Assembly: GCA_050015455.1 (NCBI GenBank)
Contig: JBEKBJ010000001.1
Span: forward strand, 1-64,000
Direction: 5' to 3'
Length of the DNA stretch: 64,000 bases
Origin: JAGDMS01 sp050015455
GTDB lineage: Bacteria; Desulfobacterota; Binatia; HRBIN30
Under the pieces are notes generated by a model that did no database searches, had not been told where the DNA came from, and was given only the letters and a program-made list of their open reading frames with translations. Positions 16,718 to 26,162 of the stretch are shown here, piece after piece. Both the position numbers and the translations under genes were made by a program. Within the stretch, counting starts at the first letter, position 1, and each line of letters opens with the position of its first letter.

Positions 16718-19180
16718 TCACACGATCACCTCAGCGGCGCGCAGCGCCTCGATGGCTTCCGCGTTCATGCCGAGTACGCGCTGCAGGATCGCGTCCGTGT
16801 GTTCGCCCGGCAGCGGCGCCAGCGTGCGCACGCGCCCCGCCGTTGCCGACATCTTGAAGGGCACTCCATCGACCTCTACCACATCGCCCTCCGGCGTGGC
16901 GATCCGGGTCCAGTATTGGCGCGCTTGTAAATGGGGATCACGGCGGCACAGATCTTCGGCGTTGGCCACTAACCCGGCGGGGACCCCGGCACCTTGCAGC
17001 ACAGCCATGACCTCCTCTGCGCTACGCCCGCGCGTCCACGACTCGACATGTGCGTTGAGCGCGGCCCGGTGGCGCATGCGCCCGTGCATGGTGGTGAAGC
17101 GTTCGTCACGTGTCCACGGCGGATCACCGAGCACGCGGCAGAACCGGCGCCAGTCTTCGTCACCGAACACGGCAATGGCGCACCAGCGGTCGCGCGCCGC
17201 GCCGTCACCCGGGAAATCAGTGCAACGATACACTCCGTGTGGCGCTGCCTCGTGCTCCTGTGATCCGTTGCCGATGGGGATAGCGGAGCCGCCGTTGACC
17301 AGGATGTCAAGCAGCAGTGGGCCGAGCAAAGCCGTCGCGTTCTCGAATTGCGAGAGATCGATGCGCTGGCCCTCACCCGTGCGCCGGCGGTGCCACAACG
17401 CCAACAGCACTGCGAGCGCGCCGCTGTAGCCGGCAGCCATGTCGGCATAGGAGAACCCCCAACCGGCAGGTTCAGCCTCGGGGTGGCGCATCAACCATGT
17501 GTAGCCCGACAGCGCCTGTAACGTGGGGCCGTAGCTGACGTAATGGCGCTGTGAGCCGGTGTGGCCGAACCCGGACATGTTCAAGACGATGATGTCCGGC
17601 TTGATGCGGCGCAGGCCCTCGTCGTCCAGCCCCCAGTTGTGCATCACGCGAGCGCTGAAATTGTCAACCACGACGTCGGCGGTGGCGATCAGCTCTTTGG
17701 CCAGCTCGATGCCGCGTGCCGAGTTCATGTTGATGACGATACTCTGCTTGTTGCGATTGAGGTTGCCGGTGAGCCCGCGGCGCGCGCTGAGTTCGAGCGC
17801 GTCGCGCCGTTCAATCTTAATGACCACGGCGCCGTGGTCCGCGAGGATCCGGGTCGCCACCGGCCCGGCGACCACCCAAGTAAAGTCGATCACACGGATG
17901 CCGTCGAGGGGCAAGGGTTTCTGGTCTCCGGTTCTTGGTTCCTGGTTTTGAGATGCGCGCTCTGTGCTCTGAACCTTCGAACCCTCCCACCCTCGAACCT
18001 TTGAACCCTTGATTTCCGCCAACACCTCGCCGTTGTGTTCTCCCACAAGCGGCGGTCGGCGGCGAATGCGCCACGGCGTCCTACTGAAGACGTAAGGCGC
18101 GCCGGGATACGTCAGGGTCGTGCCCAGCTCCTCGTGCCCCACGGGGGTGAAGAAGCCGCGCTCCTGCAATTGCGGAGTGTGAGGCAACGCCTCGGGGGGG
18201 AGCACGGCGGCGTAGGGCAGACGGCGCAGTTGCGCCCCGTCGACCAGCTCGGCGACGCGGTACTCCTTCGCCCACTCATCGAGGACGTCGAACAGATGCA
18301 CACAGTGATCGCGCCGATGGTTGAAGTCCTGCCAAGCCGGTTCCAGCAGATCTTGTGCTTTGCCCTCGGCGTTCACCCACTCTATGAGTGATGTCCAGTC
18401 CCCCAGGGTGCAATGCACAGCGTAGCCGTCTTGGCAGCGCGCCACACGGAAGGAGCGCGTCCAGTGCAGGCTGCCGTGGCGTTCGGCGATGGTGCCGTCC
18501 TGATGGAAGGAGCTGCTGGCGTGTTCGAGCGAAGCGGCGACGCATTCTTGCAGACTGACGTCGATCCACTGTCCGCGGCCGGTGCTCTCGCGCGCCAGCA
18601 AGGTGAGCATGGCGCCGATCGCCGCGTAGGTGGAGGCGCAGTGATAGGCCTGAAGCCCCAAACCCTGCAGCGGCGGCTCGTGTTCGAAGCCGTTGACGTA
18701 CACCATGCCGCCAAGCGCTTGGGCGATGAGGTCGGAGCCGCGGAAGTCGCGATAGGGCCCGGCCTGCCCGAAAGGCGTGATGGAAACGAGCGCCAGGCGC
18801 GGGTTACGCGCCGCGAGCGTCGCATAGCCTAAACCCAATGTGTCAAGCCGTCCCGGGGCAGAGGTTTCAATGATAATGTCGGCGGTGGTCGCGAGGCGCA
18901 GGAAGGTCGCGCGACCCTGGGTCGTCTCGAGATCGATAATCGCGCTGCGCTTGTTGGTGTTGTAGTGCCAGAAAAAGAGCGAGCGGTTGCAATCTGAGCC
19001 GCCGCCGGCGTTCCCCTCTGGGAAGAAAGGCCCGATACGCCGCATCGCGGCGCCGTCCGGCGGCTCGACTTTGATGACGTCGGCACCCATGTCGGCGAGT
19101 AGCTTGCCGCAGTAGACGCCCGGCTCATCCGCCAGGTCGAGCACCCGCACGCCATCAAGAGCGCCGGAAGACTGCCTCAT
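16718..19180 (-). CDS. tandem family III CoA transferase (two CaiB/BaiF domains fused)
   Basis: An 820-residue protein made of two CaiB/BaiF units that transfer CoA between carboxylic acids. Unit 1 (about 5-390) has LDGVRVLDLADEPGVYCGKL and IKVEPPDG; unit 2 (about 425-815) has LDGIRVIDFTWVVAGPVATR and IKIERRD. By eye the catalytic Asp is present in unit 2 (YADMAAGYSGA), while the matching place in unit 1 reads YHCASTYAA, so the first half may be inactive or structural. The linker between the halves is encoded by an unusual repeat. Tandem CaiB proteins are known in actinobacteria and delta-proteobacteria; substrates are unknown. It stands alone between holA and secreted-protein genes. Confidence 0.88.
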   Translation of the reverse strand: MRQSSGALDGVRVLDLADEPGVYCGKLLADMGADVIKVEPPDGAAMRRIGPFFPEGNAGGGSDCNRSLFFWHYNTNKRSAIIDLETTQGRATFLRLATTADIIIETSAPGRLDTLGLGYATLAARNPRLALVSITPFGQAGPYRDFRGSDLIAQALGGMVYVNGFEHEPPLQGLGLQAYHCASTYAAIGAMLTLLARESTGRGQWIDVSLQECVAASLEHASSSFHQDGTIAERHGSLHWTRSFRVARCQDGYAVHCTLGDWTSLIEWVNAEGKAQDLLEPAWQDFNHRRDHCVHLFDVLDEWAKEYRVAELVDGAQLRRLPYAAVLPPEALPHTPQLQERGFFTPVGHEELGTTLTYPGAPYVFSRTPWRIRRRPPLVGEHNGEVLAEIKGSKVRGWEGSKVQSTERASQNQEPRTGDQKPLPLDGIRVIDFTWVVAGPVATRILADHGAVVIKIERRDALELSARRGLTGNLNRNKQSIVINMNSARGIELAKELIATADVVVDNFSARVMHNWGLDDEGLRRIKPDIIVLNMSGFGHTGSQRHYVSYGPTLQALSGYTWLMRHPEAEPAGWGFSYADMAAGYSGALAVLLALWHRRRTGEGQRIDLSQFENATALLGPLLLDILVNGGSAIPIGNGSQEHEAAPHGVYRCTDFPGDGAARDRWCAIAVFGDEDWRRFCRVLGDPPWTRDERFTTMHGRMRHRAALNAHVESWTRGRSAEEVMAVLQGAGVPAGLVANAEDLCRRDPHLQARQYWTRIATPEGDVVEVDGVPFKMSATAGRVRTLAPLPGEHTDAILQRVLGMNAEAIEALRAAEVIV
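17912..18013 (-). repeat. low-complexity repeat forming the inter-domain linker of the CoA transferase
   Basis: Reading leftwards the DNA runs through GGGTTCAAAGGTTCGAGGG, GGGTTCGAAGGTTCAGAG and then AACCAGGAACCAAGAACC. It encodes KGSKVRGWEGSKVQS and NQEPRTGDQK. Its short degenerate GGTTC/GAACC composition is unlike the flanking coding DNA. Similar tracts occur as dispersed repeats in other bacterial genomes, so this is probably an inserted repeat tolerated because it falls between two folded units. Confidence 0.65.
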
Positions 19181-19321
19181 GGGCTGCGGATAAAAGAGCC
19201 ACGGCTGGAAGTCAACGCGGGCCAGTAAGGGTGCATCGGACCCATGTCGTTGCCGCCGTGGAGCCGGATTTCCGAGTCGCGCAACACGGCAGCGCCGCCG
19301 GCGCAGTTCTGCACCTGACGG

Positions 19322-20374
19322 TTACGGGGCGGCGGTGATATCCTCGTCTCCGCGCGGCCAGACCGCGAAGTCGCTGAGCAGACCATCGTTGATGTCGGGG
19401 TCGTCCTGGACCACGATGCCTGTCAGTGCGAGCCAGCCGTCACCGATCGTCTGCAGCTCGTCCGCCAGTTCCGGCGAGATGGTCGGGCGCTGGAAACGCA
19501 CGACCAGCGTCGCGCCGCTGTTGTCGGCGACAGTCACCTCTGTGGTTTTGTCGCCGAGCAGTGGCCAGCTGCCGCTGACTTTGTGGACAGAGGGAACGTG
19601 CACCAGCGTGCCCGTGAGTGCGACTCCGTTTGCCACCACGTCGTCGATTGTCACCGTAGTTGGATCCGGCAGCGGATAGCCCGTGCCGAGTACGCTGAAC
19701 GCGCCGCTGGTGATGTCGACCAAGACCGTGCCTTCGGCGAGGTTGCCACCACCGGTCGGATCGGCCTGGCGAATCACGCCTGTCGCTATCAGGAGATCGC
19801 CTTCTTGAAACGCCGGGACGGCTGCAGCGGTCTGATGGTACACCATGATCCCGGCGCCGCCGCTCTGGATGAAGATCTTCAGCTTGTTACCGGCGAACAG
19901 CCCGGCGCTCACGGTCACCACCCCTTCGGTCGTCAGGCTTTGGCCGTAATGCAATGCCCAGCCCTGCGCGTCGCGCGCCACCGCGTCGGCGACAGTGATG
20001 GCACCGTCGCTCGGTGTCCAACCCGGTGTCGCGGTTGCAGTCGCTAGCGGTGTTTCCGTGGGTGTCGCACTCGCGGTGGCGGTGTTCGTCGGGGTGAATG
20101 TCGGCAGCGGGGGGCATCCGTTCAGCGCGTTGTTGACTGCCGCGAGGATCTCATCGATTGTGATCTGGCCGTCGTCGTTGGCATCGCCGGCTCGGCAGGC
20201 GGAAATCGGCGTATTCCCAAGGGCGATGTTCACCATCGAGAGAATCTCATCGACGGTCACGTGATCATCGCTGTCGCAGTCGCCGACGCACGCCTGCGCC
20301 GGAGCGCGACACGGCAAGAGCAAGGTGCAGGTGGAGAGTGCAACCACCAGTGTACGAAACGATGTGGTCCGCAT
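19322..20374 (-). CDS. secreted dockerin-like protein with OB-fold-like C-terminal domain
   Basis: A 350-residue exported protein. A signal peptide (LVVALSTCTLLLPCRAPAQA) is followed by two Cys-bounded EF-hand loops of dockerin type (DCDSDDHVTVDEIL and DANDDGQITIDEIL) and a short Thr/Pro linker. A C-terminal domain of about 215 residues follows. That domain (TEGVVTVSAGLF, IMVYHQTAAAVPAFQEGDLLIATGVI, VALTGTLVHVPSV) has the look of paired OB-fold beta barrels found in exported nuclease-associated proteins. No catalytic motif is visible and the function is unknown. It shares the dockerin-plus-linker architecture with the genes at 3.1-9.1 kb. Confidence 0.75.
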   Translation of the reverse strand: MRTTSFRTLVVALSTCTLLLPCRAPAQACVGDCDSDDHVTVDEILSMVNIALGNTPISACRAGDANDDGQITIDEILAAVNNALNGCPPLPTFTPTNTATASATPTETPLATATATPGWTPSDGAITVADAVARDAQGWALHYGQSLTTEGVVTVSAGLFAGNKLKIFIQSGGAGIMVYHQTAAAVPAFQEGDLLIATGVIRQADPTGGGNLAEGTVLVDITSGAFSVLGTGYPLPDPTTVTIDDVVANGVALTGTLVHVPSVHKVSGSWPLLGDKTTEVTVADNSGATLVVRFQRPTISPELADELQTIGDGWLALTGIVVQDDPDINDGLLSDFAVWPRGDEDITAAP

Positions 20375-20438
20375 AGCTCGACGGAAGCAGGCTAGCCGCC
20401 CGTCTGATCGTTCATATCAAGTGTTGGCGCCCACCACC

Positions 20439-20891
20439 CTACTTCAGCTTGGCCACGATGCCGGAAACCGTGCAAGTAAAGGCATTGCTGGTGGAATTGT
20501 AGGCGGTCGCGGCGCATGTCACGTCGGTGCCCTCCGGGACTACGTATCCGGGCGTGAAGCTGTGGCAGTACGTGCCCCCGTTTGCGTTGGCGTAGGCGAA
20601 CGGCAGGACGAGCGATCCCGCCGTCAGCGTAACCGTGTTCCCAGACGGGAGAAAGTTGGTGACCAGGAAGCAGACCTGCGTCAATACAAACACTTTGTTA
20701 CTGCCGGTTGCAGTGCTCGGCTCGGTTGCAGCGTAGAGCACTGTGACTGAGCTAGTGCCGGTACCGCTCCCGCTACCGCTCTTGATCAAACCGGTGAGCG
20801 GGTACTTGGCTGAATCCGCCATTGAGATGTGCGCGACGAGCAACAACGTGATCGCCGCCGCCCAAGCTCCCCTCCGATCGAATCGCATCAT
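20439..20891 (-). CDS. small secreted protein of unknown function
   Basis: A protein of about 150 residues with a signal peptide (AWAAAITLLLVAHISMA). A mature beta-rich domain carries a Gly/Ser stretch (SGSGSGTGTSS) and five Cys that may form disulfides. I recognise no family. A perfect AGGAGG lies just before two adjacent ATG codons (20889-20891 and 20886-20888); the second has the better spacing. It lies between two other secreted-protein genes in the same direction, separated by 64 and 68 bases. Confidence 0.7.
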   Translation of the reverse strand: MMRFDRRGAWAAAITLLLVAHISMADSAKYPLTGLIKSGSGSGTGTSSVTVLYAATEPSTATGSNKVFVLTQVCFLVTNFLPSGNTVTLTAGSLVLPFAYANANGGTYCHSFTPGYVVPEGTDVTCAATAYNSTSNAFTCTVSGIVAKLK

Positions 20892-20959
20892 AATTCCTCC
20901 TTTGCCTGCCATCTTCGCTTCCGCAAGCTACGTCCCTCAATTGTCCTTCCCGCAACACG

Positions 20960-23506
20960 TTACGGCTCGCACCTCAGCCACAGCACGTCCACATCGCTTG
21001 CGCCAGCCGAGGGCGCAGCAGTGAGCATGAGCGTCTTGGTGCGGCCGACCGGTACCCTGATGTCCGCAAAGGCGGTGTGGGTGCCGGACGTACTCAGTGG
21101 GGGCGCAAAGACCACGAAGCGGCGCCCCCCACACTGCCCGTTACCGCTGCCGGCCGGCGAGTCACAGTCCGCATTCACCGTACAGAGCTGCCCATGCTTG
21201 GACAGCGGCTGCGTACACTGCCACCGAACCACCCCTCCCAGTCCCTCCAACGAGGCTTCAAGCGCATCACGGTTGGCTTCATCGATTGCATTGCGTGGCC
21301 GGTTCTCGGGGGGACTCAAGATTTGTACGCGCGCCACGTCGGTGGGGCTACACGCAAACCGGCGCTCCACTACATTAAACCACTGGGCGACGTGGAAGGT
21401 GCACTCTCCGCTGACGGTGCCGAAGTCACAGGTCGGGTCATTATCGGTGCACGACACCTGTCGGATCGGCAGCCCATGTCTGCGCGGCGGAACGGGAAGA
21501 GCGAGCCATTCGTGGACACACTCGTGCTTCAGCGCCCCAATGCCGGGGATGAGTTCGCTCTGACAGGTGGACGAGCACCCGTCGCCGGGCGTGCCGTTTA
21601 AGGCACCGTCGTCGCATTCTTCCCCTGGGTCGAGGACGCCGTTTCCGCACCCAGTCGGAGTAGGGGTGGCCGTCGGCGTCGCGGTCGGCGTATTAGTTGG
21701 TGATACCGTCGCAGTCTCTGTTGGCGTGGCTGTGGCCGATGGTGTCGGCGTCACCGTCGGCGTATCGGTCACGGTCGGTGTCGGCGTCATTGTCGGCGTG
21801 TCGGTCCGTGTCGGCGTCACCGTCGGCGTATCGGTTGATGTCGGCGTCACCGTCGGCGTGTCGGTCACGGTCGGTGTCGGCGTCACCGTCGGCGTGTCGG
21901 TCGGTGTCGGCGTCACCGTCGGCGTATCGGTCACCGTTGGTGTCGCCGTCACCGTCGGCGTGTCGGTCGGCGTCGGCGTCACCGTCGGCGTATCGGTTGG
22001 CGCCGGCGTCACCGTCGGCGTATCGGTTGGTGTCGGCGTCACCGTCGGCGTCTGCGTTGGGGTGGAAGTTGGCTCTACACAGGTTCCACTGAAGCAGATT
22101 CCGCTGCTGCATTGCGCGCTACTGGTGCAACTCGTTCCGTCGCTGCAGTTGGCGCTCCAACCGCAGCACGTGTTCAGGGTGCTGTCACACGCGCCCCCAT
22201 AACACTGGGAGCCGCCGGTACAACTCGTTCCGTCGCTGCAGTTGGCGGTCTGCCCACAGCACGTGTTCAGGGTGCTGTCACACTCGCCTCCATAACACTG
22301 AGAGCCATTGGTACAACTCGTTCCGTCCGCAGCTCCTGAGTTGTACTCATATGCGCCGATCGAGCAGTTTGTGGCCCCGACCCCAGGGCGGATGTAGCCG
22401 CGCTGGTCGAGATTCTTCACCGGTGCCGTCCCGGTCGTGGTGGCACAGACGCTCTCGTCACCGGCGTTGATCGCCGGGCTACCCGCCTGGAGTGCAATAG
22501 TCTGCGTCGGTCCACCGTTGTTGGCCAGCCCGGCCGCGAGCTGCGGGTTTGTGTTGCAGAACGAACTGCCGCTGGTGGTGGTGCAGTTGGTGCCCGTGAA
22601 ACCGCACGTCGTGCCGTCGTCGATATTGTGGCCGCCATCCTGCGGGAGCTTCGCCCCGGCGCAATTGCCGCCGGTATTGTTGGCCAAGATGCTGTTCGTC
22701 ACCTTCACCGCGCTGGCGCTGGTGGCTGAATTGTAAATGACGCCGCCGCCGCCAGTTGGTGCGACATTGCCGGAGAACGTACTGTTGGTGAGGGTCACTG
22801 TGCCCGAGCTGTTGTTGATGATGGCGCCGCCGCTGCTACCTGCGCTATTGCCTGAGAAGGTGCAGTTGGTGACGGTTAGCACGTTGTTGTTGTTGATGGC
22901 GCCGCCGTTGCTACTTGCGGTATTGCCGGAGAAAGTGCTGCCGGTCACGCTGATTGTACTGCCATTTCCGCCCTTGATGGCCCCACCGTTGGCGCCAGTG
23001 CCAAGGGTGCTGTTGTTGGAGAAGGTGCTGTTGGTGATGACCACTGTCTCATTCGATCCGGAGATGCAGGTGGTATTGCCGGAGAACGTGCAGTTGGTGA
23101 CCGTCAACGTGCCGCCACCGGTGCTGCCGGTGTCGATGGCGCCGGCCCTACTAGCAACATGTCCATTGATGATGGCCAAATTCTGAACGGCGAAAGTTTT
23201 GCCAGTGCTTACCGAGAACACGCCCACGCTGTTGCCGCCGCTGATGGTGATCAGTCCTCCGCCGTCAATGCTGGTGTTGGAGGAGATGGTCTTGGTGGCG
23301 GTGACGGTAATCGTCGCCGAACCGCCGCAGTTGAAGGTCACGGTCCCGTTGAAGCTCCCACCGCCGGGCAGACAGGAATTCAGTGCGGCCTCGGTGCAAC
23401 TCGCACTCGTGCCGCTGCCAACGACACACGCGGCGCCCTGAGTCGAGGAGAATGCAATCAAGATCGGCGCGACGAACAGGGCCACAATACAGGATATGAG
23501 CTTCAT
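20960..23506 (-). CDS. secreted right-handed beta-helix protein with Cys-rich repeats and Thr/Pro linker
   Basis: An 848-residue exported protein. After the signal peptide (ALFVAPILIAFSSTQGAA) a right-handed beta-helix spans about residues 60-370, with recurring TVTNCTFSGN and GGAI motifs as in polymorphic outer-membrane and pectate-lyase-like proteins. Three repeats of DGTSCTxxxQCYGGxCDSTLNTCCG type follow, then a long Thr/Pro/Val linker (about 460-605). A Myxococcus-type Cys-rich repeat (CGNGVLDPGEECDDG) and a C-terminal domain of about 200 residues with paired Cys complete it. No active site is visible; adhesion or surface binding is a guess. The ATG at 23506 is preceded by AAAGGAC. Confidence 0.82.
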   Translation of the reverse strand: MKLISCIVALFVAPILIAFSSTQGAACVVGSGTSASCTEAALNSCLPGGGSFNGTVTFNCGGSATITVTATKTISSNTSIDGGGLITISGGNSVGVFSVSTGKTFAVQNLAIINGHVASRAGAIDTGSTGGGTLTVTNCTFSGNTTCISGSNETVVITNSTFSNNSTLGTGANGGAIKGGNGSTISVTGSTFSGNTASSNGGAINNNNVLTVTNCTFSGNSAGSSGGAIINNSSGTVTLTNSTFSGNVAPTGGGGVIYNSATSASAVKVTNSILANNTGGNCAGAKLPQDGGHNIDDGTTCGFTGTNCTTTSGSSFCNTNPQLAAGLANNGGPTQTIALQAGSPAINAGDESVCATTTGTAPVKNLDQRGYIRPGVGATNCSIGAYEYNSGAADGTSCTNGSQCYGGECDSTLNTCCGQTANCSDGTSCTGGSQCYGGACDSTLNTCCGWSANCSDGTSCTSSAQCSSGICFSGTCVEPTSTPTQTPTVTPTPTDTPTVTPAPTDTPTVTPTPTDTPTVTATPTVTDTPTVTPTPTDTPTVTPTPTVTDTPTVTPTSTDTPTVTPTRTDTPTMTPTPTVTDTPTVTPTPSATATPTETATVSPTNTPTATPTATPTPTGCGNGVLDPGEECDDGALNGTPGDGCSSTCQSELIPGIGALKHECVHEWLALPVPPRRHGLPIRQVSCTDNDPTCDFGTVSGECTFHVAQWFNVVERRFACSPTDVARVQILSPPENRPRNAIDEANRDALEASLEGLGGVVRWQCTQPLSKHGQLCTVNADCDSPAGSGNGQCGGRRFVVFAPPLSTSGTHTAFADIRVPVGRTKTLMLTAAPSAGASDVDVLWLRCEP
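21660..22080 (-). repeat. coding minisatellite for the Thr/Pro/Val linker
   Basis: Tandem units of about 36 bases built on GTCGGCGTCACCGTCGGCGT (as written on the plus strand) encode PTDTPTVTPT on the minus strand, about a dozen copies with few substitutions. It is the most regular of the linker repeats in this window. Confidence 0.8.
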
Positions 23507-23640
23507 GAGTCGTCCTTTCGATACCGTTTGACCACAGCTGTAACCCGCCGACAGGCCGCCGCCCTACGTCTGGCACACCTTCCAGCGGCTTCGGGCGTAT
23601 ATGCCAAGTCATATAGGAACGCAACCAGGCCAACGCTGCC

Positions 23641-25737
23641 TCAATAGGTCGCTCGGAATCCCGCGAACGCGCGCCGGCCCGGCTCGGGCATGCCCTGTTT
23701 CTGCTCGTAGTCGGTGTCGAGCAGGTTGTTGGCGCCGGCGAAGACGCTCAGCCACTTGCCGATCGGCCGCGTAATTTGGACGTTCCAAAGCGCGAAGCCC
23801 GGGACCATGACGTCGCCGTTGAGATTGTCTAGCTGCTCGGAGGTGTAGAGCCCCTCCATGCGCAGCAGCAGCTTCCAGGGTAGAGACACCTGCAGGACGC
23901 CGTTAAAGCGGTGCGCAGGCTTGTGCTGCACGGCAGAGTCCGACGAGGGGCTGAGGGGTATGTTGTTGTGTACGGTGGTATCCAGAAACGTGTAAGTGAT
24001 ATCGAGCTGCACGCGCTCGACAGGCATCACGCCGGCAGCCACCTCGACGCCCTGCAACGTCGCCGTCTGCACGTTCATGAAGTGATTCTCCTCGCCTGCC
24101 CCCGTCTCGATGAGATTGTCGACATCGCTGCGGAACAGGCTGAGCCCAGCGTATCCCCACGCGCGTGACACCCGATGGCCGATCTCGTAGGTGAGCGTGT
24201 TCTCGGGCGCGAGGTGTGGATTGCCCTGGTATTGATCAAACAGCTCGCGCAAGGTCGGGAAGCGGATCTTGCGAGCGAGGGCGATGCGGGCCGCGCCCCA
24301 CTGGTCGAGGTCGATGAAAACAATGCCCTGCGGGTCGAACTCCGATCTGGTGCCGATCTGGCCGCCGGTTTGCACGTCCTCGCTCGCACCCAGGACAAGG
24401 CTGATCCGATCGGTCACGGCGTACACGTTCTCGACGCCAGTGCTGGCGACGGTGATGCTGGGATGGCCAATGGAGCCGTGCGCGGTGCTGGAAAGGTCGA
24501 CACTGTCGCCGCGCACCTGGCCGCCCACCGCGATCGTATCGTGGTCGCCGACGTCGAGCGTGACGCGGCCGATGCCGCCGAGCTCGTGGCTGTTGGTCAC
24601 CGCAGTCGCGGACCTGCTGTAATCCAGCGGGTCGTCTTTGGTTTTCTGCTCCGGGAAGTACTGGGTGTCGTGGTAGTCGTAGCTTGTATAGAACAGGCCG
24701 CCGGCCACTCCAACGGCCGGCAGGAGACGCTGCTCGAACCCGGCCTGCACGTGCAAGAGCCGCTCCGGGTCGACTCGTTCGATGATCGGCGCATACTGCC
24801 CCGAGTCCATTTGTTGGCCGAATTGCGTTGTGCTCGGCGGAATGCCGAACGTAGCGTCGGAGGCGAGCACCGCGACGTGCGCTCTGCCCTCATTGCCGTA
24901 CTGGTACCCTAGAGACGCGAAGCCGCTGAGTTGATCGCGGTCGCTGTTCAAGCGCTTGCCCCCATCCTCGAACCGCCGCTGGCTGTCGGGGCGATCCTTG
25001 AAATCATCTGAAAGCCAGAAGCCGGACGTTGTAAGGTAGCGGCCGGCGGCGAACCCCGACCAGCCCTCGTGTGCCGCGCTCCCACTGGCGCGCACGTCGT
25101 AGAGGTCGGCGTCGCGCCAGATGGTAGAAACGGCGGCGCCGAGCGGTGGGCGCGGCGCAAAGGTGTCGAGCTTGATCTGCCCGCCCATGCCATTGGGGCC
25201 ATAAAGTGATGATGATGCACCTCGTGTGATCTCAATGCTGTTGAGCATTTCGAGCGGGAACAGGTCGGCATTGATGATCCCGTTGTACGGCTCGTACACC
25301 GGCACGCCGTCGAGCGTGTACAGCGTGGCGCGCTGGTCGAACCCGCGCATGTCGACGCGCACCTCGCCTTTCCCTCCCTGGCGCACGTTGATTCCGGGCG
25401 TCAGCTCCAGCACGTCGCTCAGTTCGCTCTGGTGCGCGTCGAGGATCTCGCTGGGGCCCACTTGGGTGCGCGCCGGCAGGTACGGATCGATCGGGCTCGC
25501 CTCGACGGTGATCTCCTGCAGCGGCAGCGGCTCGCCGGCGGTCGCGGGCGAACCGAGTGCCAGCAGCAGGCACAGGCCCGTCAGCGCTTCTCGGCGACGT
25601 AGGCGAAGAAACCCGCCCGGCGTAGCGCACCCACGACCAAGAAGCCCAGGTAGCCACCTGCCAGGCCGAGGAGTGTGTGCGTGGCGGCCGGATAAAGTCT
25701 GCCCAAGAGCACGAACCCAGTCGGTATTCCGATCCAT
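23641..25737 (-). CDS. TonB-dependent outer-membrane receptor
   Basis: A receptor that takes up a scarce ligand across the outer membrane using TonB energy. A TonB box-like stretch (LQEITVEAS) precedes a plug domain (LELTPGINVRQGG, VDMRGFDQRATLYTLDGVPVYEP, IEITRGASSSLYGPNGMGG). A beta-barrel of about 500 residues follows, ending in a terminal Tyr (FAGFRATY). The start is uncertain. The signal-like segment (LTGLCLLLALGSPATAG) begins where the ECF S gene ends, with only a CTG at 25584 there. The nearest ATG is at 25737, overlapping the S gene by 157 bases. The overlap suggests co-translation with the ECF transporter, which would carry the same ligand across the inner membrane. Confidence 0.88.
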   Translation of the reverse strand: MDRNTDWVRALGQTLSGRHAHTPRPGRWLPGLLGRGCATPGGFLRLRRREALTGLCLLLALGSPATAGEPLPLQEITVEASPIDPYLPARTQVGPSEILDAHQSELSDVLELTPGINVRQGGKGEVRVDMRGFDQRATLYTLDGVPVYEPYNGIINADLFPLEMLNSIEITRGASSSLYGPNGMGGQIKLDTFAPRPPLGAAVSTIWRDADLYDVRASGSAAHEGWSGFAAGRYLTTSGFWLSDDFKDRPDSQRRFEDGGKRLNSDRDQLSGFASLGYQYGNEGRAHVAVLASDATFGIPPSTTQFGQQMDSGQYAPIIERVDPERLLHVQAGFEQRLLPAVGVAGGLFYTSYDYHDTQYFPEQKTKDDPLDYSRSATAVTNSHELGGIGRVTLDVGDHDTIAVGGQVRGDSVDLSSTAHGSIGHPSITVASTGVENVYAVTDRISLVLGASEDVQTGGQIGTRSEFDPQGIVFIDLDQWGAARIALARKIRFPTLRELFDQYQGNPHLAPENTLTYEIGHRVSRAWGYAGLSLFRSDVDNLIETGAGEENHFMNVQTATLQGVEVAAGVMPVERVQLDITYTFLDTTVHNNIPLSPSSDSAVQHKPAHRFNGVLQVSLPWKLLLRMEGLYTSEQLDNLNGDVMVPGFALWNVQITRPIGKWLSVFAGANNLLDTDYEQKQGMPEPGRRAFAGFRATY

Positions 25738-26156
25738 ACTTCCAACATCACCTTCGTCGCGAGCTTCAGGAGATTCCCGAGCGCTCCGGCCACCACACAT
25801 GAGGCGACACGCGCGCCCCGTCCCAGAACCATCATGCTCAGATCGACGCCGACACCCGCCGCAGCATACGAGAGCACCGTGTCCAGCGCGCCCCTGTCAC
25901 CGATGCCGACGAAGGCCGCCAACACGCCGCTGATGCAGCCTGCAGTGATTGCAGCACCGCGCTTCGGGACGATAGTTGCGGCGGTCACCAGCAGGGCCAT
26001 CCACACCACGCCGGAGTGGCCGGGCAGGCGGATGGGAAAACGCAGCGCGAAATTCGCGACGACGATCAACGCCGCCAGCATGGCCAGCAGCAACAGCTCG
26101 AAGAGCGAGAAGTAGCGGCGCGGCGGTTCAGGTGTGGGTGGCAGGGCGGTGCTCAT
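25581..26156 (-). CDS. ECF transporter S component (substrate-binding membrane subunit)
   Basis: A 191-residue protein with about five or six hydrophobic helices (LFELLLLAMLAALIVVANFAL, VVWMALLVTAATIV, YAAAGVGVDLSMMVLG, LLGLAGGYLGFLVVGAL), matching the size and topology of ECF S components. It lies directly after the T component (6-base gap) and before the TonB receptor. I cannot assign it to a vitamin or metal family by sequence. The proposal that it binds the same cargo as the receptor, and that this may be linked to molybdenum or tungsten, is inference from neighbours only. Confidence 0.75.
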   Translation of the reverse strand: MSTALPPTPEPPRRYFSLFELLLLAMLAALIVVANFALRFPIRLPGHSGVVWMALLVTAATIVPKRGAAITAGCISGVLAAFVGIGDRGALDTVLSYAAAGVGVDLSMMVLGRGARVASCVVAGALGNLLKLATKVMLEVWIGIPTGFVLLGRLYPAATHTLLGLAGGYLGFLVVGALRRAGFFAYVAEKR

Positions 26157-26162
26157 GGCGCC

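Noticed and set aside
21660..22080. CRISPR-like appearance of regularly spaced repeats
   Set aside because: Units are contiguous, about 36 bases, in frame with a Thr/Pro-rich linker, and have no unique spacers or cas genes nearby.
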